A stretch of 64,000 nucleotides of DNA from Xiphydria camelus (lineage: Eukaryota; Arthropoda; Insecta; Hymenoptera; Xiphydriidae). The stretch covers positions 20,816,977 to 20,880,976 of the forward strand of contig OY783193.1 in NCBI GenBank assembly GCA_963678675.1. Reading direction: 5' to 3'. Every line of letters starts with the position of its first letter. The stretch's first letter is position 1. The notes beneath the pieces are model-generated. The model did not search any database. It was not told the origin of the DNA and was given only the letters and a program-made list of their open reading frames with translations. Both the position numbers and the translations under genes were made by a program. Below, one piece after another: positions 44,444 through 54,985 of this stretch.

Positions 44444-44569
44444 CTAACTAGAGTCCCCTTCTTCTTCCAACACTGCAGCATTCCATACTTGTTCCCACTT
44501 TTTCAGAGCACGCTTTTTACATCGATGCTTTTGAACACGTTCTCGGATCAATGTCCGTTTCCGATCCAT
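44444..44569 (-). CDS. tiny basic reading frame (41 aa), intact copy
   Basis: On the minus strand, ATG 44569-44567 opens MDRKRTLIRERVQKHRCKKR, then ALKKWEQVWNAAVLEEEG, to TAG. It is strongly basic, probably helical, with an acidic tail. It has a TATA-like stretch about 65-85 bp upstream. The copy in the other arm is broken by a 4-base deletion. I do not recognise the family. The mix of a basic block, Trp residues and an acidic end suggests a real peptide or an exon, but chance cannot be excluded. Confidence 0.4.
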   Translation of the reverse strand: MDRKRTLIRERVQKHRCKKRALKKWEQVWNAAVLEEEGDSS

Positions 44570-44633
44570 AGTAAACTTTAGAGTTCAGTGCCGAAGCCCA
44601 CGAGAGTACTGGGTGCAAGAATTGTCCCCTCGA

Positions 44634-44656
44634 TCTTATATTATAGTATATATGAC
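44634..44656 (-). promoter_or_regulatory. TATA-like sequence upstream of the tiny frame
   Basis: Reads TCATATATACTATAATATAA on the minus strand, about 65-85 bp before the ATG at 44569; mirrored at 46,922-46,944. The spacing suits a core promoter with a short leader. No transcript evidence. Confidence 0.35.
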
Positions 44657-47008
44657 CGACGCGACATCTTTTGTATATATATTTTGTGGTGAATGCCCTT
44701 CTATATAGGCTGGCCGTCACAGAACTGACATCGCTCACATGTAGTGTGGCCTATATAGGTCGACAATCGCAAAACCAACATCGTTCGGATATTGTGGAAC
44801 CAATATCTTCCCTACATAGGATGTGGCCTATATAGGCTGACCGTCACAGGCCTAACATCGCCTACATGTAGTGTGGCCTATATAGGTTGACAATCGCAAC
44901 ACCGACATCGCCCCTATACAGGATAACCTATAAAAGCCGGATATTGTGAAACCAATACCGCCCCTACATAGGATGTGGCCTATATAGGCTGACCGTCACA
45001 GGCCTAACATCGCCTACAAGTAGTGTGGCCTATATAGGTTGACAATCGCAACACCGACATCGCCCCTATACAGGATAACCTATAAAAGCCGGATATTGTG
45101 AAACCAATACCGCCCCTACATAGGATATGGCCTATATAGGCTGACCGTCACAGGTCTAACATCGCTCGCATGTAGTGTGGCCCATATAGGTTGACAATCG
45201 CAAAACCAACATTGCCCCTATAAAGGATAACCTATAACAGCCGGATATTGTAAAATCAATATCGCTCCTATGTAGGATTTGGCCTTCATAGGATGACTTT
45301 CGCAAAACTAAGATTGCCCTTATATAGAATGGCCTATGTAGGCCAGATATTGCCAAACCAATATCGCCCCTATGTAGGAAGTGACCTTTATAGGCTGTCC
45401 GTCATAGGACCAATATCGCTTGTATGTAGGTGACGTACATATATGTAGGTTGACCGTTCCCAAACCAACATTGCCCTCATAATGGAAAACCTACATAGGC
45501 TGGCCGGTACAAAACCAATATCGTGCCTACATAGAATCTTTATTGGCCGAGAAATCTTGTCACTCGGGTGCTCATTTGCAAGTCCCAGTCCTGCGCCTGG
45601 TAGGGAAGTCGCCGGCATCTCGCCGCACGGCATCTGGCGCTCGTTGCAGCCCCTTGTCCTCCAGCTCCGGCGTCCTTGTAGCTCTATTCCTAGTTTAGCG
45701 GTTCTAGATACGGTAGTCGACTCTAATATAACAAACTAATTACTGGTGCTCTATTTATGCTTCTATTTATACGAAATGCTCTGGGGATGGCGGGATCAAC
45801 GGCGCGGCGTAGAAATTGCTTCACATTGTAACGTGCCCAATTTGCAACGTTACAATGTATTATATGTCATTATATTATGGCATTATGGCAAAAAGCGATA
45901 AAAAGAAATAAACTCCCGTAGGAATTGATGAATTAGGAGGAAGAGGTGGAGGTGGAGGAGGAGGAGGAGAAGGAGGAGGATATACACCCGAGTGACAAGA
46001 TTTCTCGGCCAATAAAGATTCTATGTAGGCACGATATTGGTTCTGCACCGGCCAGCCTATGTAGGTTTTCCATTATGAGGGCAATGTTGGCTTGGGAACG
46101 GTCAACCTACATATACGTCACCTACATACAAGCGATATTGGTCCTATGACGGACAGCCTATAAAGGTCACTTCCTACGTAGGGGCGATATTGGTTTGGCA
46201 ATATCTGGCCTACATAGGCCATTCTATATAAGGGCAATCTTAGTTTTGCGAAAGTCATCCTATGAAGGCCAAATCCTACATAGGAGCGATATTGATTTTA
46301 CAATATCCGGCTGTTATAGGTTATCCTTTATTGGGGCAATGTTGGTTTTGCGATTGTCAACCTATATGGGCCACACTACATGCGAGCGATGTTAGGCCTG
46401 TGACGGTCAACCTATATAGGCCATATCCTATGTAGGGGCGGTATTGGTTTCACAATATCCGGCTTTTATAGGTTATCCTGTATAGGGGCGATGTCGGTGT
46501 TGCGATTGTCAACCTATATAGGCCACACTACTTGTAGGCGATGTTAGGCCTGTGACGGTCAGCCTATATAGGCCACATCCTATGTAGGGGCGGTATTGGT
46601 TTCACAATATCCGGCTTTTATAGGTTATCCTGTATAGGGGCGATGTCGGTGTTGCGATTGTCAACCTATATAGGCCACACTACATGTAGGCGATGTTAGG
46701 CCTGTGACGGTCAGCCTATATAGGCCACATCCTATGTAAGGGAGATATTGGTTCCACAAAATATCCGGCTTTTATAGGTTATTCTTTATACGAACGATGT
46801 TGGTTTTGCGATTGTCGACCTATATAGGCCACACTACATGTGAGCGATGTCAGTTCTGTAACGGCCAGCCTATATAGAAGGGCATTCACCACAAAATATA
46901 TATACAAAAGATGTCGCGTCGGTCATATATACTATAATATAAGATCGAGGGGACAATTCTTGCACCCAGTACTCTCGTGGGCTTCGGCACTGAACTCTAA
47001 AGTTTACT

Positions 47009-47071
47009 ATGGATCGGAAACGGACATTGATCCGAGAACGTGTTCAAAAGCATCGATGTAAAAAGCTCTGA
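47009..47071 (+). pseudogene. tiny basic reading frame, broken copy
   Basis: Same start as the left-arm copy, but CGTG is missing after TGTAAAAAG, giving TGA after 20 codons. Apart from this deletion and a few substitutions the two arms agree here. Confidence 0.5.
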
Positions 47072-48370
47072 AAAAGTGGGAACAAGTACGGAATGCTGCA
47101 GTGTTGGAAGAAGAAGGGGACTCTGGTTAGTATTATATAAAAATCGTACGTAATTTAACATTTTATAATCATTTTAGTACGCGTTTTATTGAAAGTACTT
47201 TAACTTTTTATGAAGAAATGATTGTTCCTCATTTGATTGAATTTTTTATACTTTCTAATGGATATTATAGTTGATTGAATATTGGAAACCTAACCTAAAT
47301 CTCGAAAACGAGAAATATCATAATTTTTTATAAGATCGTGCGCGCGTTAATTCTATAGTAATATTTCTAAAAATTAACAATACTAATCCATGAAATTATC
47401 ATTTCTCCCATGAAAATTTCCCTCGACTTGAGAGTTAACACTTAACTTGAGGGAGATTTATGCGATGATATTGATTTATTATCAAGTTTTCACCATTACG
47501 TCACAATTTTCGATTTAAACGGAAATTTTACTGGACTATTAGGAGTGGACGCGCCAAGCAAGGGCGATCCACGATGCCAGGTTGAAGCGGGCAGTTTCCC
47601 CCACAGTGACGTCAAGGCAACGGGGCTTTCCAACGCAGGCCCAGGACAAAGGAGCAAGGAGGACTCATGCTCCTCGAAGCAATCGAAGGAAGGCATTCAA
47701 CATGTTTTTTGTTCGGTTCAGTTGTTAATTAATCATAATAAATGATTCATGAATTTTAATATAATTATGCTGTTCTCTATATGGAAATTCGATATTTCTC
47801 TGTGCAATAAAAATTGATGTTCTATGCATTTGATTGATTTTATCTTAATTATTCTGACCATTTTACTTTAATTGTTTCGGCAATGTTTGGCCTGTGATAT
47901 AGTCCGTGAATTACTTGGTCTGTATAATCTCTGAATCACTCAATTGGCTTATGTAGGTGGTACATCACACGGCGTGAATAGCCTCCATTGCGAGTGTTGT
48001 ACTCTTGCTACGTAGGCCTATACAGACTCTAGCTTGCTGGCCTATGTAGCCTGAATATCGTGAGGCCTATATCGTTCGCAAATTAAATACCCTATATAGC
48101 CTGAATATCACGTGGCCTATATAGTCTGCAAATGGTAAGGCTTATATAGGCTGTATATTGCATGGCCTACATAGTCTGTAAATCGTGTGGCCCATATAGT
48201 CTGCAAAGCGTACGGCCTATATAGGCTGTACATTGCATGGCCTATATAGTCTGTAAATAGTGTGACCTACATAGGCTGTATATCGCATGGCCTACATAAG
48301 CTGTACGTTGCATGGCCTATATAGTCTGTAAATAGTGTGACCTACATAGGCTCTACATTGCATGGCCTAT

Positions 48371-48695
48371 ATAGCCACTTTATAGAAGAGCGTTACACTT
48401 CCTATATAGGCACTATGCAGGCTGCAGCTCGGTCGGCCTATATTGCCACCTCGGAAGGCCGATGTTGCCCCTACATAGAGCCGATGAATTTTGTCAGTCG
48501 GGCATAGATTGTCGTAGTGATTTTCCGTCATGGTAATAGAAGGAGACGCTATGTAATAATCTGCTGGGCTGCTCGGCTGACTTGCAACGCACCGATCGGC
48601 GATCGATAGCATACTAAATCCCGTTGGCGGCCGACATAAATTGTCGTAGAGTTTTTTCCGACATAGTAATCATGTGAAGCCGAAGATGTGTAATA
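48371..48695. repeat. palindrome edge and ~110-bp unit, copy 2
   Basis: Some CCTATATAGGC-type units continue to about 48,480. Copy 2 of the ~110-bp unit (TAATCTGCTGGGCTGCTCGG to CGATAGCATACTAAATCC) spans 48,545-48,640. GTCGTAG...TTTTCCG-ACAT motifs bracket it. Confidence 0.6.
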
Positions 48696-49286
48696 ACACA
48701 GGTTTACAAAAAAAAAGTCCGGACTATTTGACCGGACCGTGGTATTCCGAGGTATTTTTGCATCCTGAATCCGATCCCGAGGTCATCTGAGCCCCATCAC
48801 GTCAGAAAAATGAGATTTCAAGGTCATTTAGAGGTTAAAATGACCATTTTTGGAACTGGATCCGGGACAATTTCTCAAGCGACCTGTTGAGTTGGAGGGA
48901 AGCTGTTTAGGTCTTGAATACCTTCCAAACATTGGAATGGAGTCCTAAATCTCGACCGGGACTATCACAGAACCACCCCAGTGGATAAAATGTTGCCATG
49001 ATCGTTGTATCTCGCGGATTACGATCTCCCTGTCAAGGCATCCAATTCCGGCGATCCGTTCACTGTGACAGTGGACCCAGCACTGACCCTAATGGCCTTA
49101 GAACCTTGGAGTCATGCTCTGGGTGCTGCTCAGGGCAGTCCCATTTCCTTATTTATTTACTTCGAAATCTCGTTTTTCTGACGTGATGGGGCTCAGATGA
49201 CCTCGGGATCGGATTCAAGACGCAAAAATACCTCGGAATACCATGGTCCGGTCAAACAGTCCGGACTTTTTTTTTGTAAACCTGTG
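48696..49286. mobile_element. 591-bp MITE with TA flanks
   Basis: Ends ACACAGGTTTACAAAAAAAA and its inversion, followed by AAGTCCGGACT and CCGAGGTCATCTGAGCCCCA in both arms (about 130 bp). TA lies at 48694-48695 and 49287-49288. It is inserted in a copy of the ~110-bp unit, which continues as TCTGTTCGACTGG. Likely Tc1/mariner-type; non-coding. Confidence 0.75.
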
Positions 49287-50090
49287 TAATCTGTTCGACT
49301 GGCCTTCAACGCCGGCCAAACGGGTAGACGGGCCTCTGCTCGACTGGCTTGTACCGCACCGATCGACGACCGATAGCATACTGCATCCCATTGGCGGCCG
49401 ACGTGTGGTGGAGGGGGACGCGCTTGGTGGGAGGATGCCGCGGTAGCTGATAGGTGGACCGATGCATCAGTGGGCGATTGGTGGGGTGTGTTTCGGATAG
49501 TTCGGTCGGTCGTCGATCCGAAAAACTATTTTATAGAATAGAGGGACATATGTATTTTATCTTAAAAAGAAGTCTTTGATGGATTTTTGAGTTAACTTTT
49601 GTCTCTCTTGGAAGCGGCGATGTACCAACATCGACACTAGTCGACACGAGTCGACACAGGAGTCGCTGGGAGTCAGGAGAGAGCCCTCGATTAATCCGGA
49701 GCCTCGGTTAACTGGGACTCGGATACAAAATATTGGCGGTACTGCACTAATCCTGTGGCACACTTTTCTATCTGGGAAATTCGTGACAGAAGAATAGGAG
49801 ATGAAACGGAATTAGATTACAATAATGAAGTAATTATTTTATTATTTTTTTTTCCTCTTTACCGATATATTCCCTCTTCCGTACTATTACAAGTTCTAAT
49901 TTATACACTGGCCTGTCAAATGTGAAGAGTACATGTACCTCACTTCTATTTCATCTCTTCTTTATCTCTGGTGTAACGACAGTCAATGAGGAATCACTGA
50001 TGCCGATTAGACAGATAAGTGCCGAATAAGGCTGTACAGCTGTACTACCGTAATAATATGCCTGCCCAGAAACAAAGCAGAGATGGAATG
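49287..50090. repeat. ~110-bp unit copy 3, Tigger-like end, F6 and F5 fragments
   Basis: 49,289-49,400 is unit copy 3; 49,672-49,725 the right Tigger-like end; 49,735-49,780 F6; 49,790-50,000 an F5 half. No gene was seen, although GTCGACACGAGTCGACAC near 49,640 is a short repeat. Confidence 0.55.
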
Positions 50091-50772
50091 AAGGGTGGGG
50101 CAGAATAACGAGCGACTTTAAAAAGGCTGTAAGAAAGAAGAAAATCAATTTTTACAAATGAATTTATTATTTTGTTAAAGAACGTAAAAAAGCATTAATG
50201 GTTATATTTTTTATGGTTTACAATGTCCTCATCTTGATTAATTAAATCTAAAAACTCTTAAGAAAATCGTTGTCGGCTCACATAATCGGTTTCTAATGAA
50301 CTGTACGATTTGGATTTTGTATAGATGGAGATGTAAGTCTTTGTGTAAAATCCGTCTGATGGTTCGGTTTGAAATCCCAAGTGCAGTGCTTTACCGGCGA
50401 GCTGAACGACGTGGGCTTCGATAGCAATTAATTCGCGCTCGATATTCTCAGGAGTGTGCACTGATTTTGACCTTCCAGGGTTCTTTGTTGTCGTTGACGA
50501 AGTCTCAAAGTTTCTACCTCACATTTTAATGGCACAGGCAGACGGCACCGGTCGATTGCGATTTATGTTGAAATGGTTGCGCACGTACGTAATAATTACT
50601 ATTTTGATAAAACGCCTTCACAGCGTACGCGCGCTGCTGAGAGGTTCACCGTTCCATTGTTACTAAAGTCTAATATGCAGGAAACATGGCCGATAGCGTC
50701 CCTACCACCTCCTAACGATACGGCGCAATTCCCGGGTTTTTTAAAATCGCTCGTTATTCTGCCCCATCCTGT
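50091..50772 (-). mobile_element. mariner-type element, internally decayed
   Basis: Inverted ends around GGGGCAGAATAACGAGCGA (50,097 and mirrored to 50,766); the right end reads ATCCTGT. No clear TA duplication. It contains the N-terminal part of a transposase on the minus strand. Confidence 0.65.
50250..50640 (-). pseudogene. mariner-family transposase, N-terminal fragment
   Basis: Minus-strand pieces in several frames: AYAVKAFYQNSNYYVRAQ, HTPENIER, ALGISNRTIRRILHKDL. This is the order of the N-terminal region and paired helix-turn-helix domains of an insect mariner-type transposase, probably the family whose C-terminus is at 15,953-16,147. Many stops and shifts; the catalytic part is missing. 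Confidence 0.6.
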
Positions 50773-51237
50773 AGAAGTGAGGTACATGTATACTTCACAT
50801 TTGACAGGTCGGTGTATAAATTGGAACTTGAGATAGTGCGAAAGAGGGAATATATCGATACAGAAAAAAATTATAATAAAATTCTTTTAAGATTTGTAGA
50901 TAGTATCAATAACCACAAGCTTTCAAAAACATATTAAGCTAAATGTACTAGTAGTTGACACATTCCTTTTTAAACCTATAAAATAAGATTTGTATAGATA
51001 ATTTATAATTACTTTACAAACGCTCTGGTGTACAGTAGTTTTACGAAAGTATTATGTTTTTAGTTTTAATATTTTAGTATAAATACCTACTGTACCAGCA
51101 ATTCAAGCGAAAAGTACATATTATTAGTGCAAATATGTAGTAATGCAGTCATGGTAGTGCATATTAACAGTGTATGAACACTACTTCACTAGAAATACCT
51201 ACTAATTAAAAATACGTAATATTAATATAGGTGTTAC
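50773..51237. other. F5 fragment and AT-rich spacer
   Basis: 50,773-50,870 is F5 (GAAGTGAGGTACATG, GACAGGTCGGTGTATAAATT). 50,871-51,237 shows nothing recognised. Confidence 0.5.
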
Positions 51238-51284
51238 ATATGAGCCGTTGAAAGCCAGAATGTTCTAAGTCACATTTCATATGT

Positions 51285-51835
51285 AGTCGCCGGCAGTGGC
51301 CGAGTGGTTAAAGTGCTAGCCTCTCGAAGACTGCTTGGGAGATAGGTCTAGGGTTCGAATCACGGCTTGCGGAAAAATTTTTCCGGGATCCGGGGATCGA
51401 GCTAAAGGCCATCACACGTGAAAAAACGTAAGCAGTAACAGTAAGGATTGACCAATCAGAAATATAATTCTTACGGAATTATGCTTAAACAGGCTTTCTG
51501 ATTGGTCAATCCTTACTGTTACTGCTTACGTTTTTTCACGTGTGATGGCCTTGAGACTGGCTGTACTAGGGGTGGGGAGGGGGGGCTTCTGCATGGAGGG
51601 ACCCCCTTCCCCAGTGATTGAGGACAGAGAGAAGGGCCCACCCCCCTCTGGTTGAAACACCTGGGAGGGCTAAGGAGCTTCTGCATGGAGGCCCTGGGCT
51701 CACCGGAAGTTGAGGGCGGAGGAGGGGACCCCTCTCTGTCTGAGTTGCCCCAAGTGTGGCTCGGGTACAATGGTTCAAAAAGGACTGAGTGCCCGGTAAA
51801 TGCCAAATACAGAGCAGAACAGAACAGAGAACATG
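51285..51835 (+). mobile_element. tRNA-derived SINE with internal hairpin insert
   Basis: The head has an RNA polymerase III A box TGGCCGAGTGG (51297-51307) and B box GGTTCGAATC (51352-51361), as in Ser/Leu-type tRNAs, but the stems do not pair well enough for a tRNA. The body continues after a nested hairpin (51,407-51,550) to a tail of AGAAC repeats near 51,830. The flanks ATATGTA and ATGTA suggest a target duplication. Confidence 0.65.
51407..51550. mobile_element. hairpin MITE inside the SINE
   Basis: Arms of 55-56 bp (GGCCATCACACGTGAAAAAA to ATTGACCAATCAGAAA) pair almost perfectly around a 33-nt loop. It is non-coding. Confidence 0.88.
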
Positions 51836-52040
51836 TCATGTAAGCTGAGATTATTTGACTGCAAATTTAAGTACAATTTGAAAAATCTGTGCAGATGATA
51901 CAAACAGATATTTTAAATCGTAAATATCTGTTTTGTATCATCTAGACAGATTTTTCAAATTGTACTTAATTTTGCAGTCAAATAGTCTCAGCTTACATGA
52001 AATGTGACAGACAATTCTGGTTTCCAATGGCTCATATATT

Positions 52041-53170
52041 AAATATATATTATATGATTTCAATCTTCTCGGTTAGGATGAAAAATTGAATCACTTTACC
52101 TCACTAACTATGAACTTTTGCTATATGTTACTTTTGTCCCATGTTCGGACAATACTTTTTTTAAGATTACATTTTTATCAACAATAAAGTCCTATTTCGA
52201 TACGAGACAAAAGTTTATATAATAAATTACGAGATATCGATTCAAATTTCAATAGAAAAAAAATTAAAATAAGAATTTATTGCATATTAATAGTTTAAAT
52301 ACCCGACTAAAAATGTTAACATTACTCTAATGTAATATATTAATTATAAAATAAATTTATAACATTTTTTCGAAATTATTGCTCTTATTTAGCACCCTTC
52401 CATTTAAAATTAATTTGTGGTTAATAAAATTTCGACGAAGCTGCCCGACAAAAACCGTGCTAGGGCTCTCATCGGGCAACCCCGTCGGGCCCCGATCGGC
52501 TTTCATCAAGGCCATCATCCCCAAACCGCGTTACAAAAGTCATCGGGTCCTGGTCGGGCAGCACTGTCGGGGCCTTATCATGGTATCGGGCGTGCCTCGT
52601 CGGGGCCCGATGAGTGCCTTGTCCAGATTTCTACTCGGGAAATTGGCCGCCTTTTTCGAAAAACGAACGACATTTCTTTATCAGTGTGAATCGAACGGTG
52701 AAACCCCGGCGTAATCCTTATTTACTCGGTTCTTTGCCAGATTTTGTATCCAAAAATTGATTTTTGGATACAAGGATTTTTGAGTTAAGCATGGGGATTT
52801 CTCCTTGCTATATGTGCCATTTTGATTTTTCGTTTTATTAAAGCTTGTTTAAATGAAATACTAATGTTATCTCAACCAGTTACCCTTTAGTAACCAGTAA
52901 ATATGAAGTTAGAATGACAGAAAACGAAAAAAAATATTGGGCGGCCAGATGGCCGCCTTACGTGGGAGACTGTGTTACTATTTCTTACGCAGGCGCTCGA
53001 AGGTTAATTTCTTAGTCTCCTTTCGCTTAGCTTCATTCGTACTTTTCGTTTTTAGTATTTCAGTTTTTGAAGTGAAACTTTTATGCTGAGGGTACTAAAA
53101 TCGCACGCCCGACACGAGGTCCGTAACGAAACCCACACACTCCAGCGCTTCGGACCGTGACTCACTCGTA
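52041..53170. other. AT-rich region and a CG-rich repeat
   Basis: 52,440-52,660 has repeated TCGGGCCCCGAT-like motifs related in inverted orientation to 35,110-35,300 (both contain TTTCTACTCGGG or its inverse). Otherwise nothing was recognised. Confidence 0.45.
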
Positions 53171-53270
53171 CAGCGCTCTCGACCCTGCCCCAATACACTG
53201 CTCTCAACTCTGCCCCATTCCACCGCTATCGACCCTACCCCATTAAACCGCTCTCTACCGTACGTAGACG
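53171..53270 (+). repeat. 25-26-bp tandem repeat
   Basis: GCTCTCGACCCTGCCCCA and variants start at 53,174, 53,200 and 53,225, with a partial fourth. It is C-rich on this strand. Frames in 53,450-53,900 are not recognised. Confidence 0.75.
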
Positions 53271-54170
53271 CCGTACCGTCTATCGCCTTTGCCAGGCAAA
53301 GCCATGTGTCGATTTTGCGAGGCTGGAGCGCCAGGCCGCCGTACGACTATCACTCACGCGGCGAGGCTCACTATTATCGCAACCTCAGTAACACACTAAT
53401 CTAGATATCATCTGTACGTCGGTCGCAACAGCGAGGCAGGCGGTATGTTTTGGTGAATGGGGGTTACGAATGCGTTCGCAGTCCCACACATTTCCTTCGA
53501 AACTACCTCTCAGTGTATCTAATTGTAAACCACGGCTACATCACGGAATTACTATATCTCTTTGAATCCAATATAATGACCAGTAATATTATGAGTGCAG
53601 TGGTAAATCATTTCAAGAAACCGATACGGTTTAAATCCACCACTCTACGTTTTCGGTCACTATTCGTGTCACGCAGTAGTGCCTTCGGGATTTACGACCT
53701 CGAGGAGATCTACTCTTGATCGCACATGTTATAGTTATTAACTTGAAACTGAAGAAAAATGAGGCAAAAATCAATCGCTGTTTAGACTGCGCAGAGGGGG
53801 TCAGGTTTGTGTTGCTCGAGAGGGTTTCTTCGGGCGATGGAAGCTATTGTTCGTATTATGAGGCGACGCAGTGTCGCACCTCCACTAAGAGGACTGTTTA
53901 GTCTCACCATAAATCTAGCGTTTAGGACCATTTTTTGGGTGTACCGTAAGATATATGAGAAGCCAGACTAGAGGGCGTAGAGTTACTTGTGAGTTGTTTG
54001 TATTTAGTTTGCACATTTTCAGTTTTCCGGATTTTACCGCGTCGAGTGGCCGGCTATACGGAGCTCGTGTAGTCTGCGATCGGAGTCGTGATCTTTCTCG
54101 AGTAACCACCACGCATTACTGTGCATTTTTTCATGCGTGTGCGTGTGTGTGTGTATTAATTTATAATTAT

Positions 54171-54787
54171 TGTTGCAAAAAAACAACAGAACGGCCAAAA
54201 GAGTACAGTGACAGGCAACGTGTAAAATAATCTTTCAATTTCGTTAACGTCAATGAACACTGAACACTCTTTCGCGTGTGTGTTATATTAAAATTATTAT
54301 GGCAAAAACAGGAAAACAACGGGCAAAATAGTTTCGTGACAGGCACCGTGTAAAGAAAAGAATGACGAAGACACTACCTAAAACTGATACAGAACGAAGT
54401 CGAAAATAGAGAGAGAAAATTAAATTAACACAATCAAATATTGCTATATCTGCTAATACAGATCAACACCAGTCCCAAACCCTGGAGAATGTAACAGATT
54501 TTCAAGTTCCTGGAGGATCCAATACCGATGAAAATACATCCAGTGAATATGATATTCCTTACACTACATTTTGTGCCCATAAAAAAATTCATATTGAAGT
54601 CAACTTCGATATCAGTTTCTCTGAATTTGATTCCGGTGGTATTAGTTTCAATTGGCTCTATACAAGTCTTTTACAATGCTTCTTCGTAGAGCCAATTGAA
54701 ACTAATACCACCGGAATCAAATTCAGAGAAACTGATATCGAAGTTTCACTTCTTCCGCGTGTGGCGGCCACACGTTTTGTTTTATAG
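54171..54787 (+). pseudogene. decayed transposon protein with repeated basic motif
   Basis: The frame from ATG 54299 runs to TAG 54785-54787 with only two internal stops, both TAG. A basic motif appears three times: ERPKEYSDRQRVK (about 54,190, before a stop), QRAK-stop-FRDRHRVKKR, and ERSRK-stop-REKIKL. In the last two a TAG takes the place of the Tyr seen in the first. The rest (SANTDQHQSQTLENVTDFQ) is hydrophilic. R-x-R-x-Y-R-x-R-like repeats start several insect transposon proteins (recalled); no assignment is possible. Confidence 0.4.
54604..54743. repeat. perfect 57-bp inverted repeat
   Basis: Arms 54604-54660 and 54687-54743 (CTTCGATATCAGTTTCTCTG...) are exact reverse complements with a 26-nt loop. 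The arm lies inside the decayed frame, so the second arm is a local inverted duplication of coding sequence. Confidence 0.95.
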
Positions 54788-54985
54788 ATAGGGCATTCTA
54801 TGACAGTACGACACATTTTTTTCATCCACCCTCTCCGATTTCGTCGCCAATGTTTGTCCTTATCCTCCGGGTTCAAATATATATTCTGTAATTTTTCAGA
54901 CTCTTATTTCCCATAGTTTTTGAGATGCGAATTTTAGAATGTCTATTTTAATGCTCAATTTCAGCATCATTTCAGATCGGTCGGT

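Larger units (their letters stand above)
43281..48370. repeat. 5-kb palindrome with minisatellite arms
   Basis: The left arm (43,281-45,571) and right arm (45,984-48,370) are inverted copies around a 412-bp spacer rich in GGAGGA. The outer part of each arm is a 25-bp minisatellite (GCAGACTATATAGGCC plus 9 variable bases). The inner part (44,700-45,560 and mirror) is a ~50-bp minisatellite in ~151-bp higher-order units (GGCCTATATAGGCTGACCGT, then ACAATCGCAACACCGACATC). Unique sequence lies between. Arms are near-identical: several 66-73-codon frames are mirrored exactly. Confidence 0.92.
42747..49725. mobile_element. large composite insertion with Tigger-like ends
   Basis: The left end CAGTAGACTCTCAATTATCC with CTCGGTTAAAAATAAAACTC is typical of Tigger/pogo ends. 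The right end (49,672-49,725; CTCGATTAATCCGGAGCC, CTCGGTTAACTGGGACTC) is an inverted match that lacks the outermost bases. F6 sequence continues across the two sides. No transposase was seen; the interior is palindromes and minisatellites. The single-insertion reading is inferred. Confidence 0.5.
51238..52040. mobile_element. foldback element split by a SINE
   Basis: The outer arms ATATGAGCCGTTGAAAGCCA (left) and TTCCAATGGCTCATAT (right) pair; the inner arms 51,838-51,915 and 51,925-52,000 pair as GTAAGCTGAGATTATTTGAC. Between outer and inner left arms sits the SINE, so the original foldback was about 250 bp. Confidence 0.8.

Noticed and set aside
44517..44738. 73-codon minus-strand frame mirrored at 46,840-47,061
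   Set aside because: It crosses minisatellite and the TATA-like stretch in another frame than the 41-codon frame; it is probably chance.
43281..45560. CRISPR-like array (regular 25-bp repeats)
   Set aside because: Repeats are head-to-tail minisatellite units with no distinct spacers, in a eukaryotic transposon setting.
51285..51372. A functional tRNA-Ser or tRNA-Leu gene
   Set aside because: A and B boxes are present, but the anticodon, T and acceptor stems do not pair; it is joined to a SINE body.
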